NCBI GenBank assembly: GCA_023213315.1
Contig: JAKCPI010000837.1
Location: 41,703-105,702, forward strand
DNA length: 64,000 bases
Origin: Euborellia annulipes
Lineage: Eukaryota > Arthropoda > Insecta > Dermaptera > Anisolabididae
Direction of reading: 5' to 3'
A model generated the notes under the pieces. That model did not search any database and was not told the origin of the DNA. It was given only the letters and a program-made list of their open reading frames with translations. This document shows, piece by piece, positions 23,877 to 35,447 of this stretch (positions are counted from its first letter, which is position 1; each line of letters starts with the position of its first letter). A program made the position numbers and the translations under genes.

Positions 23877-24447
23877 AAATCTGGAGTGACTCGTTGCACA
23901 ACACACTACTATATCTTATCTTCGGTAATTGAAATTTGTGTTCTATGCTTGACAAGATTTTCTGTGTCGACATTTAGATTCATAAATATAAAAATTCAGC
24001 CTCGAAGTCATTTCCGTCTTTCCATTTTAAACACACAGACAAACAGACATTTAGCGGGACGAAAATATTTAATTTTAAATTTTAAAGAGCATCTAAAAAA
24101 TGATTTTTAAATTTTACTCAAAATCGTTGGAGCAAATTTTGAGAAAATTGAAAACAAAACTGAAAAAGTGCATCAGTAAAAAGCAGTAGTACTTTTAGAC
24201 TGATTTTGTTTAAAAGCTTATTTTCATTCCACAGGGGAGTCCCTAACTTGAATATAAAATTTCAACCTCGTAGCTCAATTCCTTTGATGGTTTAAATTGA
24301 ACACAAACAGACCATGTTGCGAAAACAACCTTTTTGAACTCAGTGAGCCTCAAAACGTGTATTTCCATTAAAATCTCGACATTGAAGTTTTGACATGAAA
24401 CCAATTCTTTCCCTATATAAGCTTATATATTAACAATAGAGAAAGTA
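23877..24447 (+). repeat. Family A repeat, diverged copy
   Basis: The 5' hairpin is worn (AAAATCTGGAGTGACTCG, later GACAAGATTTTCTGTG). Internal blocks occur twice (an ACACACAGACAAACAGAC tract near 24033 and the main distal part at 24296-24400), and the terminal hairpin AATAGAGAAAGTA is degenerate. An old, rearranged member. Confidence 0.7.
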
Positions 24448-25077
24448 AAAAATAGAACAATGAATTTTCTAGTCTTTTTAAATGCTATAACAATTTTCGA
24501 AAGAACATGATTAAAATTATTTATTTTTTAACAAATTCATAAGACTTCAACAAAAAAGATGAAAGAACAAATTATTTTTCTAACTAAATTCCAACACGAG
24601 ATCGTTCATTTATCTGAACACAATTGCTATCCATTTTAGTAGAAATAAGAGCAATTTTTTGTGCGTCTCGCTCTCTTTCTTCCTTTACATGAAAAGACTT
24701 TCAAAGGTGAATAAAAAAAAACATTTGTTATTTTCAGATCTATCCAGAGCTGCGATCAATCCGGCAGATAAATTGAACCATTAGAAATTTTTATTTGCAC
24801 GATATCTTTAGAAAGATATATTTTCTTTTAAATTTTTGTTTTCTGCAAATAACCAACTCACTAATGGATTTTATGCCCTAATGCCAATTTATGCACCAAT
24901 GGAAGATAAATCCAAAGTTATTCATGGATTTTTGCAATAAATTGAGGGAAAAAACATTTTTGATAATTTTTTGAGAGTATATTTGTTAATTGCTCCAAAT
25001 GCACGCATCTACCTAATAAAGGCTGCAGAATTAGCAGAAACGTTGAAAGATTTTTTTTTTACTTTTAAATTATTTTT
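24448..25077. other. Unannotated AT-rich DNA
   Basis: No gene supported. A frame at 24971 runs into the next family A copy and is not real coding sequence. Confidence 0.4.
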
Positions 25078-25733
25078 TACTTTCTCTTACCTATGTATAT
25101 ATGTAATATATATAGAGAGAAAGTATTGGATTCATGTCAAAAATTCGATGTCGAGATTTTGATGGATATACACGTTTTGAGGTCTCCTGATTTCAAAAAA
25201 AGTGGTTTTCGCGACATGGTGTGTGTGTGTGTGTGTGTTCAATTTTAAGCATGAAGGAATTGAGTTAGGAGGTTGAAATTTTATATTTAAGTTAGGCACC
25301 CTCCTAGGGCGTGAAAATAAGCTTTTAATCAAAATCGACCAAAAAGTACTAGTACTTTACTGATGTAGTTTTTCAGTTTTTTTTTCGATTTTCTCAAAAT
25401 TTGCTCCAACGATTTTTTTTTTAAATTCAAAAATCAATTATTTTTTAGATGCTCTTTAAAATGTATATTCTCATTTTGCCATTGAAATCTTCTGAAGACC
25501 ATTTTACTCTTGTATTTCAGAGGGAAGATAGGAGAAATGGTTGCCATGGTAACAAAATTTAAATATTTTCCGGTACTTATAAATTTTACATCTGAATTCA
25601 AATGTTCCGTACCATGTCGGGAACTAAATATATGTCGACACAAAAAATCTGGTGTGACAAGCACAGAACACAACTTTCGATTACCGAAGGTAAGAGAAAG
25701 TTGTGTGCTGTGCGCCAGTCCCACCAGATTTTT
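25078..25733 (-). repeat. Family A repeat, full copy
   Basis: Starts with TACTTTCTCTTACC and ends CCCACCAGATTTTT. The microsatellite slot is (GT)n at 25219-25238. All conserved blocks are present. A second small fragment of the same family (CAAATGTATATTCTCATTTT) follows at 25734-25803. Frames across it are translations of the repeat. Confidence 0.9.
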
Positions 25734-25803
25734 AGATACTGTTTCAAATGTATATTCTCATTTTGTTCTGAAAATTTGTTTAAAGCACACTTTACTCTTT
25801 TAA

Positions 25804-26904
25804 TCAAATACTGTATATTTTAAATATACTATTCAATATATTATTCAAAAAATCGCTGTTTCTTTTGTAATTTTTTGGTAATATTTCTATGATATAGGGA
25901 AACATTTTTTTAAGAACTCAGTAAAATATGTACAGTATGTTGTAATAAAAAAAAATTAAGGCCGGTTTAAATTTGATCCAAACTTTCGTGTATATCTCTC
26001 TATCCGCATAATATGAAATTAATCAAAAGTAATAGCTATATTAATATATTTAAATAAAAAATCCGACAAGCGGAATTTTAATTATAGTGGTTAAGAGAAA
26101 TTTTATATGATTTATAAAACTTGTAAAAAAAAAAAAAAAATAATAAATAAATAACTTCGATATTTTATATATTCAAAAATGGCTTGAATTGATGAAATGT
26201 TAAAACAGGATATATCAAATTCAAATTAAAGTAAATTATTATTATCTTTCGGTAGCCTTGAAAGGTGAAGCAACAAACCATAACAAAATAATGTTTTATT
26301 CATTCATCTATTTATGTATAATATTTTTCTTTGAAGAGATGGTATTTAAAAAAAAATTATTATTATTATATTAATTTATGATATACATTTTAATTGAATT
26401 TTTAATATGAATAAAAAAATTAAAAAAAAAAAAAACTTAATTAATGATCTATTTGTTAATTAATTTTTATTAATTAATATGGGAGAAAGTTAATTAATTT
26501 ATAGCCTTGGAATGATATAGGCTTATTTTTTTAATAGGAAAAAATCCATTTTTTTTTTTTTTAATAATCCGTACATTTTTTATTTCTTTACTTGCGCAAG
26601 TCAAACCAGAGGTTGGAGTACTAAGCAATGGAGGTCTTATTCTATAAGGAGTACTTTAGAAATAGTGATTTATGGATCCTCTGACATTAAAACGAAGGGA
26701 GAGGAAGGAGTAGGAGCTACTGTGACACCTCCAGTTATGAAACTAAATTTCTCTTCAATTGGATTAATATAGAGAAAATAACTTTTAGACTGATGATTCT
26801 TAATTAAGATTTATTCGCCAATCATTTATCGAGATTTAAATAGCATTCATTTTATAATGAATTTATATATAGGCCTATATTTATTCATCTAAGGCTGAAA
26901 GAAC
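25804..26904. other. AT-rich DNA, no gene
   Basis: Several A/T homopolymers (26130, 26355, 26420, 26555) and TTAATTAAT repeats. 26620-26760 is GC-richer but has no supported exon. Confidence 0.4.
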
Positions 26905-27350
26905 ATCAATTGAGCAAAACGCTTTTGGACAAAACGCTTTGTCCAAGAGCAAAACGTTTTGCTCAATGCCAACGCACACCGATTAGACAAAACGTTTTGC
27001 CATTGGACAAAATGTTTTGTCATTCAAGCAAAATGCTTTGCCACTGGACAAAATGTTTTGTCATTCAGCAAAATGTGTTGCCATTGGGCAAAATGTTTTG
27101 TCATTGAGCGTTTTTGCCTAATCAGTGTGCGTTGGCATTTTTTGCTAAATGACCGAACATTTTGTCCATTGCCAAAGCACACCGATTGAGCAAAACGCTC
27201 AATGGCGAAACATTTTGTTCAATGATACCGAAACATGCTCAATTGTGTTTTCCCTCCTAGGTGTGCGTTGACCCATAGAAAAGCAATGAAAAAACAGTTT
27301 TCAATAATAATTAGTCAAAAACGTTTTGTCTAAGAGCGTTTTTGCTCAAT
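26905..27350. repeat. Array of AAAACGTTTTG-type short motifs
   Basis: About twenty degenerate units alternate GACAAAATGTTTTG, CATTGAGCAAAACG and CCAACGCACACCGATTAG. The core AAAACGTTTT is self-complementary, so neighbouring units can pair in many registers. The outer units (CCAACGCACACCGATT and GTGCGTTGGC) are inverted. Two open frames here are repeat translations. Confidence 0.75.
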
Positions 27351-28077
27351 TGTTGTGGATTCAGCTTAATTGTTAAGAATAAGTATGAAATCCTCGAATT
27401 TTGCTCAGGGGTTCAATTGAAAGAGTTAATTAGACATGACACTTAAAACAATTTAACTTATCAAATACTAAATATATTTTCAGACTGTTAATAAAGTGCC
27501 ATATAATTAATCCCAAATTCCTAATATTTTTTTAAATTTTGTTTCTGCTTTGAAGTTTTTTTTCGATAATATTATATTAATATTAATATAAGAATAATTT
27601 AGGTAATGGATATGGAGAAAATTTTAATTTTATAAGAATAATTTACTTAAAAATGAAGGATTTTACTAAAATGATGAGTTGTGATTTAAAGTAGGTGATT
27701 GAAATGCATTCATGTCTCAAACCTTCACCTCAATATTTATTCCCTGACGTCTCTTTTAAGAATGTAATCAAGAATTATGAGAAAACATTTGTTCGATTAA
27801 ATAACATGTAATGTAACATCATCAAGAGGATTTATTATAATGATGGTCATGAGAAATAAATAACTTAAAGAATCTTTAATTGGTACAGATTTCTTTAAAT
27901 GGAAATGAACTAATAGAGTAGTTTCATCGTTGTTATTTTATGCTGATAATATTAATGGGAAGAAGAATAGTTGAATTAATCAGCACCGATGTTTATTCAC
28001 GATAAATATTTTTGATGTTTACATTTATTTTAATAGGCCTACTTATCAAATGCAATTAACAGCCTCAACTAATTTTT
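27351..28077. other. Unannotated AT-rich DNA
   Basis: No gene, tail or inverted repeat seen. Confidence 0.4.
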
Positions 28078-28232
28078 TACTTTCTCTTACCTTGTATATG
28101 TAATATATATATAGAGAGAAAGTATTGGATTCATGTCAAAAATTCGATGTCGAGATTTTGATGGATCTTCACGTTTTGAGGTCCCCTGAATCAAAAAAGT
28201 GGTTTCGCGACATGGTCTGTCTGTCTGTGTGT

Positions 28233-28269
<37 letters not shown>

Positions 28270-28748
28270 TGTGAACAAAATATCTCAAGAACGAAAAGAG
28301 CTAGGAAGTTGAAATTTTATATTTAAGTTAGGCACCTCCATGGGACGTGACACGAAGCTTTGAACAAAATCGACCTAAGAGTACTAGTACTTTACTGATG
28401 CACTTTTTCAGTTTTTTTCGATTTTCTCAAAATTTGCTCCAACGATTTTTTTAAAATTCAAAAATCAATTATTTTTTAGATTCTCTATAAAATGTATATT
28501 CTCATTTTGTGATTGAAATCTTCTGAAGACCACTTTACTCTTGTACTCCATAGAAAAGATAGGAGAAATGGTTGCCACGGTATCAAAATATAAATATTTT
28601 CCCATACTTATAAATTTTACATCTTGAATTCAATTGTACCCTACTGTCGGAAACTAAATACATGTCGACACAAAAATCTGGTGTACACAACTTTCGATTA
28701 CCGAAGGTAAGAGAAAGTTGTGTGCTGTGCGCCAGTCACACCAGATTT
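28078..28748 (-). repeat. Family A repeat, full copy
   Basis: Complete from TACTTTCTCTTACC to GTCACACCAGATTTTT. The microsatellite slot, (GT)n, spans 28216-28270 and is one of the longest in the window. Part of the proximal hairpin (the GTGCTTGTCACACC side) is shortened. Confidence 0.9.
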
Positions 28749-29007
28749 TTTATAAATAGAAGATATTCATTACCAAAATTATTGACTGTCCTAACCGGCA
28801 TTAATTAGGTGGAAATATTTGTGAAAATAAATAGTTTTGAAAGTGGGAAAAAATGGGAATATTAATCGTGAAAAAAGAAACTAGAACAGCCTGTTTTTTT
28901 TCTTTTCTTTTCTTTTTTTGTTTTTTTTTTAATAAATTACTAGCAGCCCCCATGTACCTCCCCTTAGCTGGCTCGAGCCCGCCTGAGGGGGACTCTCGCC
29001 TTTTCTT

Positions 29008-29235
29008 AATTGGAATATGTTATGCATGAAGGAACCAAGCGCCATTGACCTAAATCTGAGATAAGAGGAATTTCATTTGCACAATTGTAAACAAAACCAA
29101 TGACAATGACTTTTTTCTTATTTTATACAAAAAAAAAAAATGCACAGAGTAATAATGTTGTGATTTAAATAAAGAGGTATTTCTTCTTTTACCCTACAAA
29201 ATGGCGGTCTTATTTCAATTTCGATCCAAATGGCT
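29008..29235 (+). mobile_element. MITE, copy 2 of the 9353 family
   Basis: AATTGGAATATGTTATGCAT then GGAACCAAGCGCCATTGACC matches the complement of the right end at 9560-9606. The distal part AAATGGCGGTCTTATTTC, ATTTCGATCC matches the other end. The distal tip merges into a SINE piece, so this copy is truncated there. Confidence 0.7.
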
Positions 29236-29290
29236 TAAATAAAATCATCGGACTGCCTGGGATCCGAACCCGCGACCAACTATCGTCCAA
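29218..29290 (-). repeat. tRNA-derived SINE piece (minus)
   Basis: CAAATGGCTTAAATAAAATC then CTGCCTGGGATCCGAACCCG: the complement gives B box GGTTCGGATCC and the body of the SINE also seen at 29405 and 39020. Head-to-head with the next entry. Confidence 0.6.
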
Positions 29291-29404
29291 TTATGAGAAG
29301 AAAATTATTATGATTCCAATCCATGCCTGCTTGAGTATTTGTTTACATTCATAGAATACATAAACATTTCATATAGGAGAAAAGGTAAATTTAGCAATTA
29401 ATAA

Positions 29405-29545
29405 CGCACCCCCGGCTTGATGTAGTTGGTGGCGGCTGGCCTTCTATACCAAGGGTCGCGGGTTCGGATCCGAGGCAGTCAAAAGATTTTATTTGGATAC
29501 CAAATGGCTTAAATAAAAATGCCTGGACCCCCAATAGATATATTC
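29405..29545 (+). repeat. tRNA-derived SINE piece (plus)
   Basis: GGCTTGATGTAGTTGGTGG (A-box region), GGGTTCGGATCCGAGGCAG (B box), ATTTGGATACCAAATGGC and GAATGCC-like AATGCCTGGACCC follow in the same order as in the SINE at 39020-39287. Confidence 0.65.
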
Positions 29546-29640
29546 AAAAGTTATAGGAATTTCGGGATGAAAATAATTTTCCTGCAATTCCTAAAAACTT
29601 TCTTTGCACTTTTAATAACTAACGAATCATGTTTTTTAAT

Positions 29641-30240
29641 TTATGGTATTAATTTATATATTAACGCGATAATTAAATTTAATATTTCTAAATAAGCGAG
29701 TCTCTTCTATGAGTAAAGAAAATAATGGCAGCTAAATTATAAAATATATTTCATTTATTAGGCCCTCTATGCTCTCTCTTCTCTTTTAAAATGTTTATTG
29801 AAACTATAATACACTCAACAAGAAATCAATTGAAGAAATCAAAGGTGAGAGACAAATGTTCAGAGTGAGATCACTTGATGGACCATTAATATTATCTGCA
29901 CGTCAGCTTAGTTTGCTCCCAATGCCTGCATGGCATTCCTTATCCAAGGACCTCAACGAGTTCACAAATCAATGCAATCATGTCAATTCATACTGATCTT
30001 GCAATTTAATTTAATTTCCAGAGGACATCCTATTTTGATGGAAAAACATCTGACTGAAAAAGAACGAATATTCGTTATAATTACTTTTTATAGCTATGTT
30101 AGATGAATTAAAACGAATCATTTAAATAAAAATTTGTACTCAATTTAAGTTAAGCCCAAAAATAGAGTAATATTTTAAGAGTATACTCTATTTAAGGAGG
30201 GATCGAAAAAATTGCAAAAATAAATTCAAAATTATTCTTA
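29641..30240. other. Low-repeat DNA, one coding-like frame
   Basis: At about 29810-29995 (plus) a frame of some 60 codons runs without an early ATG and has balanced composition unlike its surroundings. There is no splice site I would defend and no family match, so it is only noted. Confidence 0.25.
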
Positions 30241-30242
30241 TA

Positions 30243-30380
30243 ATAAAATAAATGGTATTTTTGGACTCAGGGAGGTCTAGAAGACGTGGAGAAACATAAA
30301 TCTCGAAGTCAAATTTATTACGACCCGCTGGGCCGCCGGGCAAAAAAAAATTAAATACTTTCACTATACGAGAAAGTAAA
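30243..30380 (+). repeat. Family A repeat, diverged distal fragment
   Basis: GGACTCAGGGAGGTCTAG, AAATCTCGAAGTC and the closing TACGAGAAAGTA. A GC-rich insert (CGACCCGCTGGGCCGCCGGG) replaces the usual sequence before the hairpin. Confidence 0.45.
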
Positions 30381-30890
30381 AAAAAGAAAAGTTAATTGAA
30401 TAACTAACAACAAATGCCCACACAAAAAAAAAAAAAAAAAAAAAAACGGGGGGACTAGAAGTCACTATTATGTTTGTTTACAAGTAATGCCAAGCAGAGC
30501 TCAACCCCTGGATTGGTGACCCAGGCTGTTGAACATCTGCATTATCCATGCATTTTTTCTCAACCATATACGAATGTATCATTCTGTAAATTAATAAAAA
30601 TCTTTTTTTTATATTTTCCAGAGTAATCTACAATTCCCAATTTAGTTTTTCCTAGTAATAAATCATTTTAAAGAATAGAATAGCAGGACAGCAAAGTATT
30701 TTTTGATTGCATAATTACATCATTTTCGATTACAAAGCTTTCAATCTAGCTATCTTTTTTTTCTTAGTATTAATGTTAGTTGACATGCAAAGTTGTGTGT
30801 TCACTTATTCCCATATCCTCTAACAAAATCATTTGCTGGAAAGATTTGTACGATTTTTTTTTTGTTTAAAAATTTGAAAGGTGTTAGAAA

Positions 30891-31002
30891 AAATCTGGTG
30901 TGACTGTCGCACAGCAGATTTTTTGTGTCGACATATATTTAGTTCTCGACAGTACGGTACATTTGAATTCAGATGTAAAATTTATAAGTATGGGAAAATA
31001 TT
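30891..31002 (+). repeat. Family A repeat, proximal fragment
   Basis: AAAAAATCTGGTGTGACTG to GTATGGGAAAATATT. The inner part of the 5' hairpin is deleted. It stops where the foldback at 31003 begins. Confidence 0.7.
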
Positions 31003-31301
31003 TATCAAGATAAGGTGAAAAGAAGAAGAAAATTCGCAGCTAGTTGTATTTCGTTATTTTTATTCACATTATGTTGACGTTTCGATCCCGGTTGGGATCA
31101 TCCTCAAAACTAATGTGCCCAACAAGAGATAAAGAGATTAGTATCGAAAAAACTTTTTCGATACTAATCTCTTTATCTCTTGTTGGGCACATTAGTTCTG
31201 AGGATGATCCCAATCGGGATAGAAACGTCAACATTATGGGAATAAAAATAATGAAATACAACTAGCTGCGAATTGTCTTCTTCTTTTCACCTATCCTGAT
31301 T
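31003..31301. mobile_element. Penelope-type foldback 5
   Basis: Arms of about 130 bp centred near 31152. On the right arm the motif reads CTGAGGATGATCCC, loop, GGGATAGAAACGTCAAC, with a perfect 5-6-bp stem. ATGGGAATAAAAATAATG and CAACTAGCTGCGAATT follow outward. The two open frames, one per strand, are the same palindrome read twice and are not genes. Confidence 0.75.
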
Positions 31302-31771
31302 GAACCACCAACTGAAACTTACTAATATTTAATTTTTTATAATTACAAGTTAGAAGGCATTTAGTTTAATAAGCCGATCATCAATTAATATTGCTGAAAT
31401 CGCTTGTGAATTTAATTTCCTAATTACCTCCCATCAGGATGCCCTGGCCTTAATCGGCCTCTCTTTTAGATAAAGTTAATTGAACAACTGATTAGACCCC
31501 CCCTCTTTTAAAAGTTTCTGTGACGTCAATGCCAATTCAATTAAAACAATTATCTGCTTAGACAATCTGTAATACACGAAAAGAATGAAGAATATTGGTG
31601 CTGCTTGTCAGGAATATATCCTAATTAACTAACTTATCTTGATTTTAATCATTTAAAAAAGATAGAAAATATATTTTATAAATTAATAAAATTCCCAATT
31701 TGACGTCATTTATTTACAAAGTTTAATTGTCTTAGGCCTGCTATTTATTTTAAAAAATAATTTTTTGTTTT
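31302..31771. other. Unannotated DNA
   Basis: About 31420-31520 is moderately GC-rich (CCATCAGGATGCCCTGGCC). No frame or splice pair supported. Confidence 0.3.
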
Positions 31772-31980
31772 TACTTTCTCTTACCTAAATAAAATAAATA
31801 CCTTGCCACTTTATAAATATTTTTGCCAACAGGACATTAAAATTCAAGAAATTTATAAACATAGGGGCTTAAAAACGTATATCTCCATCAAAATCACGAC
31901 ATCGAATTTTTAACGTGAATGCTTTCTCTCTATTGGTTATATTAACATAGAATAATATAATATTTAGATAAGAGAAAGTA
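31772..31980 (+). repeat. Family A repeat, end fragment
   Basis: Bounded by ACTTTCTCTTACC on the left and AGATAAGAGAAAGTA on the right, with CTCCATCAAAATCACGACAT inside. Only the distal block lies between two copies of the end motif. Confidence 0.6.
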
Positions 31981-32336
31981 AAAGTATTTTGGGATGTGAC
32001 TAATTTAGTAATAAGTATTTAGAGATTTTTTCGGGGTAAATTTCAAACTCCCATCTTAAGAAAATCACCAGATACGAAAAAAAGATTTTTGAATATATAT
32101 TAAGAAATGGCTTTAATAATCAAAATTAAATAAAATTGTATTTAGAATCTATAAATTAATTACAAATTCGTTGTTTCATCCTTTTGAAATCATCTATTAT
32201 CTAGCTGGGGATAGATTAACTATCAACGTCAACCAACTGGCAATCTGAATTAATCAGGATTAATAACACCTTCCTAAGGCTATAGGACTATGTCTATAGG
32301 AATTTGTCTAGGTATGTGTGCTGAATGCAAAATTAT

Positions 32337-32358
32337 TCTCTCTCTCTCTCTCTCTCGT
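32337..32358. repeat. (TC)n microsatellite
   Basis: About 11 CT units in otherwise unannotated AT-rich DNA (31981-32560), where nothing else was recognised. Confidence 0.8.
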
Positions 32359-32560
32359 ACTCTTTATATAAAATGTACATACTAGATATACTATCTAAAT
32401 AGCCAATAAAATTAATTTTATGTTCACTTCTTAAAGAAAATATTAATTAATATTTACCTTGATTTATTAAACCATTTGAGAAATTATAATATTTTATAAA
32501 TTATTTTTCTTCTTATAGATGTCCTATTTTATTAAATACATTAAAAAGGAAATTGAATTT

Positions 32561-33138
32561 TTACTTTATCATGGGTTAATATATAGAGAGAGAAAGTATT
32601 GGATTCATGTCAAAATTCGATGTCGAGATTTTGATGGATATACACGTTTTGAGGTCGCCTGAATCCAAAAAAGTGGTTTTCGCGACATGGTCTGTGTGTA
32701 TATGAAGGAATTGATCTATGAGGTTGAAATTTTATATTTAAATTAGGCACCTCCCTGGAGCGTGAAAATAAGCTTTTAAACAAACTCGGCCAAAAAGTAC
32801 TAGCACTTTGCTGATATACTTTTTTAGTTTTTTTCGATTTTCTCAAAGTTTGCTCTAACAAGTTTGATTAAAATTCAAAAATCAATTATTTTTTAGATGC
32901 TCTTTCAAATATATATTCTCATTTTGCTCTCAAAATTGTTTGAAGCACACTATACTTTTGTACTTCATAGGAAAGATAGAAGAAATGGTTGCAATGGTAA
33001 CAAAATACAAATATTTTTCTCTGTTTATAAATTTTATATCTTGAATTCTAATATATCGGCGGAAACTAAACATATGTCAACACAAAAAAATCACAGTACA
33101 AAACTTTCTCTTACCAGTGCTGTGCGACCAGATTTTTA
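32561..33138 (-). repeat. Family A repeat, near-complete copy
   Basis: Begins at the hairpin (TTACTTTATC...AGAGAGAAAGTATTGG) and ends TGTGCGACCAGATTTTT. The microsatellite slot is almost empty (GTGTGTATATG), and the proximal hairpin is partly deleted. Confidence 0.8.
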
Positions 33139-34001
33139 ATTGATCAAATCTAAATAGGCCTATATAAAGTTGATAATTTTTTACCAGACTTCAAAGGAAG
33201 TATTATATCTCTTGAATCAATTTTTGTCATATAGCAAAAAGTTATGAATAATTTTTTGATTTCCTCATAAAAAAATGATGAATATAGCTTATAAAAGATT
33301 TTGTTTTAAGACGAAGTTTGGAATGAAATTAATGTATACATTTCCTGTTAAATCAACACTTAAGCACCATAAATAAACATCCAGTCTAAGTTTTTTATTA
33401 AAAATCTTTGAAGTCACTTTTCTTAAAAGACAATGAATTAATGCGTGTGAAAAAAATTAATTAATTAATACTAATTAATCACCGGTACTAATTATTAATT
33501 AAATTAAATACTAATTAATTAATTTAATAAAAGAAAAAAAGGAGGGTCTGGCAATAGAGAAAAGCAACGGCCCCCAATACAGACAGCTCTTATTAATCAA
33601 TGCCAAAGCACGGTTGAATCTAGGAATGGTGGCCCCTAGTAACAAGTGTGTGGAACGTTCCCTGATAGCCACCGAAAATAATAATAAATATATAGGCCTA
33701 TTGAAAAATATAACCCTAAATGGCCTCAAAAGCAGAAAAGAAAATTAAAAAAAAAAGTAATTTTTAGAATTGTAGAAACTAGCAAGTAAGTTCAAGCAAT
33801 ACTACTTACAAAGGAAATAAAATACAATACAATACAAATATTTTAAATATTTTGAAATAATTTCTAATTAAGACTTGCCTGAAAGGTAGAATATTATTAT
33901 TCACAAAATATTTATTTTTGTTAATAGATTCAAGTGACCTTTAAACAATACAGTACGATATTATTAAATGGCAAAAATGGTCCTGTGCGTCAACGCAAAA
34001 T
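33139..34001. other. AT-rich DNA with a possible retroelement tail
   Basis: 33538-33752 is GC-richer and ends with CCTAAATGGCCTCAAAAGC and an A-rich run, similar in plan to the tails at 39190 and 52995. I could not identify the element. TTAATTAAT repeats fill 33455-33525. Confidence 0.3.
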
Positions 34002-34685
34002 AAAAATCTGGTGTGACTGGCGCACAGCACACAACTTTCTCTTACCTTCGGTAATCGAAAGTTGTGTACTGTGCTTGTCACACCAGATTTTTTGTGTCGA
34101 CATATATTTAGTTCCCGACAGTACGGAACATATGAATTCAGATGTAAAATTTATAAGTATGGGAAAATATTTATATTTTGTTACCATGGCAACCATTTCT
34201 CCTATCTTCCCTATGAAATACAAGAGTAAAGTGGTCTTCAGAAGATTTCAATTGCAAAATGAGAATATACATTTTAAAGAGCATCTAAAAAATAATTGAT
34301 TTTTGAATTTTAAAAAAAATCGTTGGAGCAAATTTAGAGAAAATCGAAAAAAACTGAAAAAGTACATCAGTAAAGTACTAGTAATCTTTGGCCGATTTTG
34401 ATTAAAAGCTTATTTTTTCCGGTCCCGGGGGTGTTTAAGTTAAATATAGAATTTCAACCTCGTAGCTCAATTCCTTCATGCTTAAAATTGAACACAGACA
34501 CACCCACCCACCCACCCACCCACCCACCCACACACAGACAGACCATGTCGCGAAAACCACTTTTTTGGATTCAGGGGACCTCAAAACGTGAAGATCCATC
34601 AAAATCTCGACATCGAATTTTTGACATGAATCCAATACTTTCTCTCTATATATATATTACATATATACATAGGTAAGAGAAAGTA
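34002..34685 (+). repeat. Family A repeat, full copy with (CCCA)n
   Basis: Complete. At 34501-34533 the slot holds (CCCA)n in place of the usual CA/GACA tract, matching the copy at 54964. Adjacent word CCGGTCCCGGGGGTGTTTAA is also shared only with that copy, so the two form a subfamily. Confidence 0.9.
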
Positions 34686-35194
34686 ATAATAAAGCAGAAT
34701 ATGTCCCTACTCAAATAAAATTAGCAAATTTAAACTCATTATTTCCTCATAAATATCATCAAAGCTTATCACAGGGAAATGTTATAAGACAGAGAAATGA
34801 CGGCAGTTCCCAATTTATATTCTTCATTTCAAAAGTGAATATGTATTCAAGAATAAAATTTTTGCCCGCATAATATGTTTTACAAAAGAATGGGGAAAAA
34901 GTTAAAATTTAACTTTAGGGAAGCGGAATTAGGCCCGTATTAAACTACCACTATTTAAGCCCTGTATAGACCATAAGAAAAATTCAATATTAAAAACAAA
35001 TCAAAGTTCATCAAGTTTTTGATCCTTTTTTTAAAATAATGTATCACTAATGCTTAGTTAATTTCCAAGTAGATTTATTGTCCATTTGCTCGGAGAGATT
35101 ATAGAAAAATTCATTAGTGAGTTGGTCATTTAAGTTGCTAATTTAACAGAATAAATTATAGAAAAAAATCTTTATTTTTTTAATTTAAATAAGG
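34686..35194. other. Unannotated AT-rich DNA
   Basis: No gene or element end supported. Confidence 0.4.
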
Positions 35195-35327
35195 GCAGGT
35201 ATAGCCAAATGAAAAGTCTTTATATGCTTATCGATCGCGGAGGCGTTTCGAGATTATTTAATGTCTCATCATCAGTCCGAATAGAAATGTTGCATAAAGG
35301 TAGTCGCTAATAATACAGTACATGTAC

Positions 35328-35447
35328 TATCAAGAGAAAAGATATTGGACAACCCCCTCACGTCTACCTGAATTTATATGTATACCCTCAAAAGGCTCTA
35401 AATTCAGGTAGATGTGAGGGGGTTGTCCAATATCTTTTCTCTTGATG
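35328..35447. mobile_element. 120-bp palindromic insertion
   Basis: Arms TATCAAGAGAAAAGATATTG GACAACCCCCTCACG and the complement, about 50 bp each, with a short loop (TATGTATACCCTCAAAAGGC). It interrupts the left arm exactly where the right arm is continuous, showing it is a later insertion. GTAC is present on both sides. Confidence 0.75.

Larger units (their letters stand above)
28955..29640 (+). repeat. Nested repeat: GC-rich family (61.7-kb type) with insertions
   Basis: The outer element matches 61725-62290: CTCGAGCCCGCCTGAGGGGG, CTCGCCTTTTCTTAATT, CCAATCCATGCCTGCTTGAG and finally GGAATTTCGGGATGAAAAT. Inside it lie a MITE (29008-29235) and two opposed tRNA-SINE pieces. The insertions split the outer copy into separated blocks. 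Confidence 0.6.

Noticed and set aside
25434..25807. Overlapping frames of 60-97 codons on both strands
   Set aside because: They are translations of the family A repeat and recur in every copy with shifts and stops (also at 33934, 54890, 34398 and 55387).
26910..27189. Frames rich in Lys/Cys/His/Gln
   Set aside because: They translate the AAAACGTTTTG array and have no independent coding evidence.
31044..31265. Two open frames on opposite strands (73 and 65 codons) with the same protein
   Set aside because: They are one palindrome read from both strands. The sequence belongs to a foldback.
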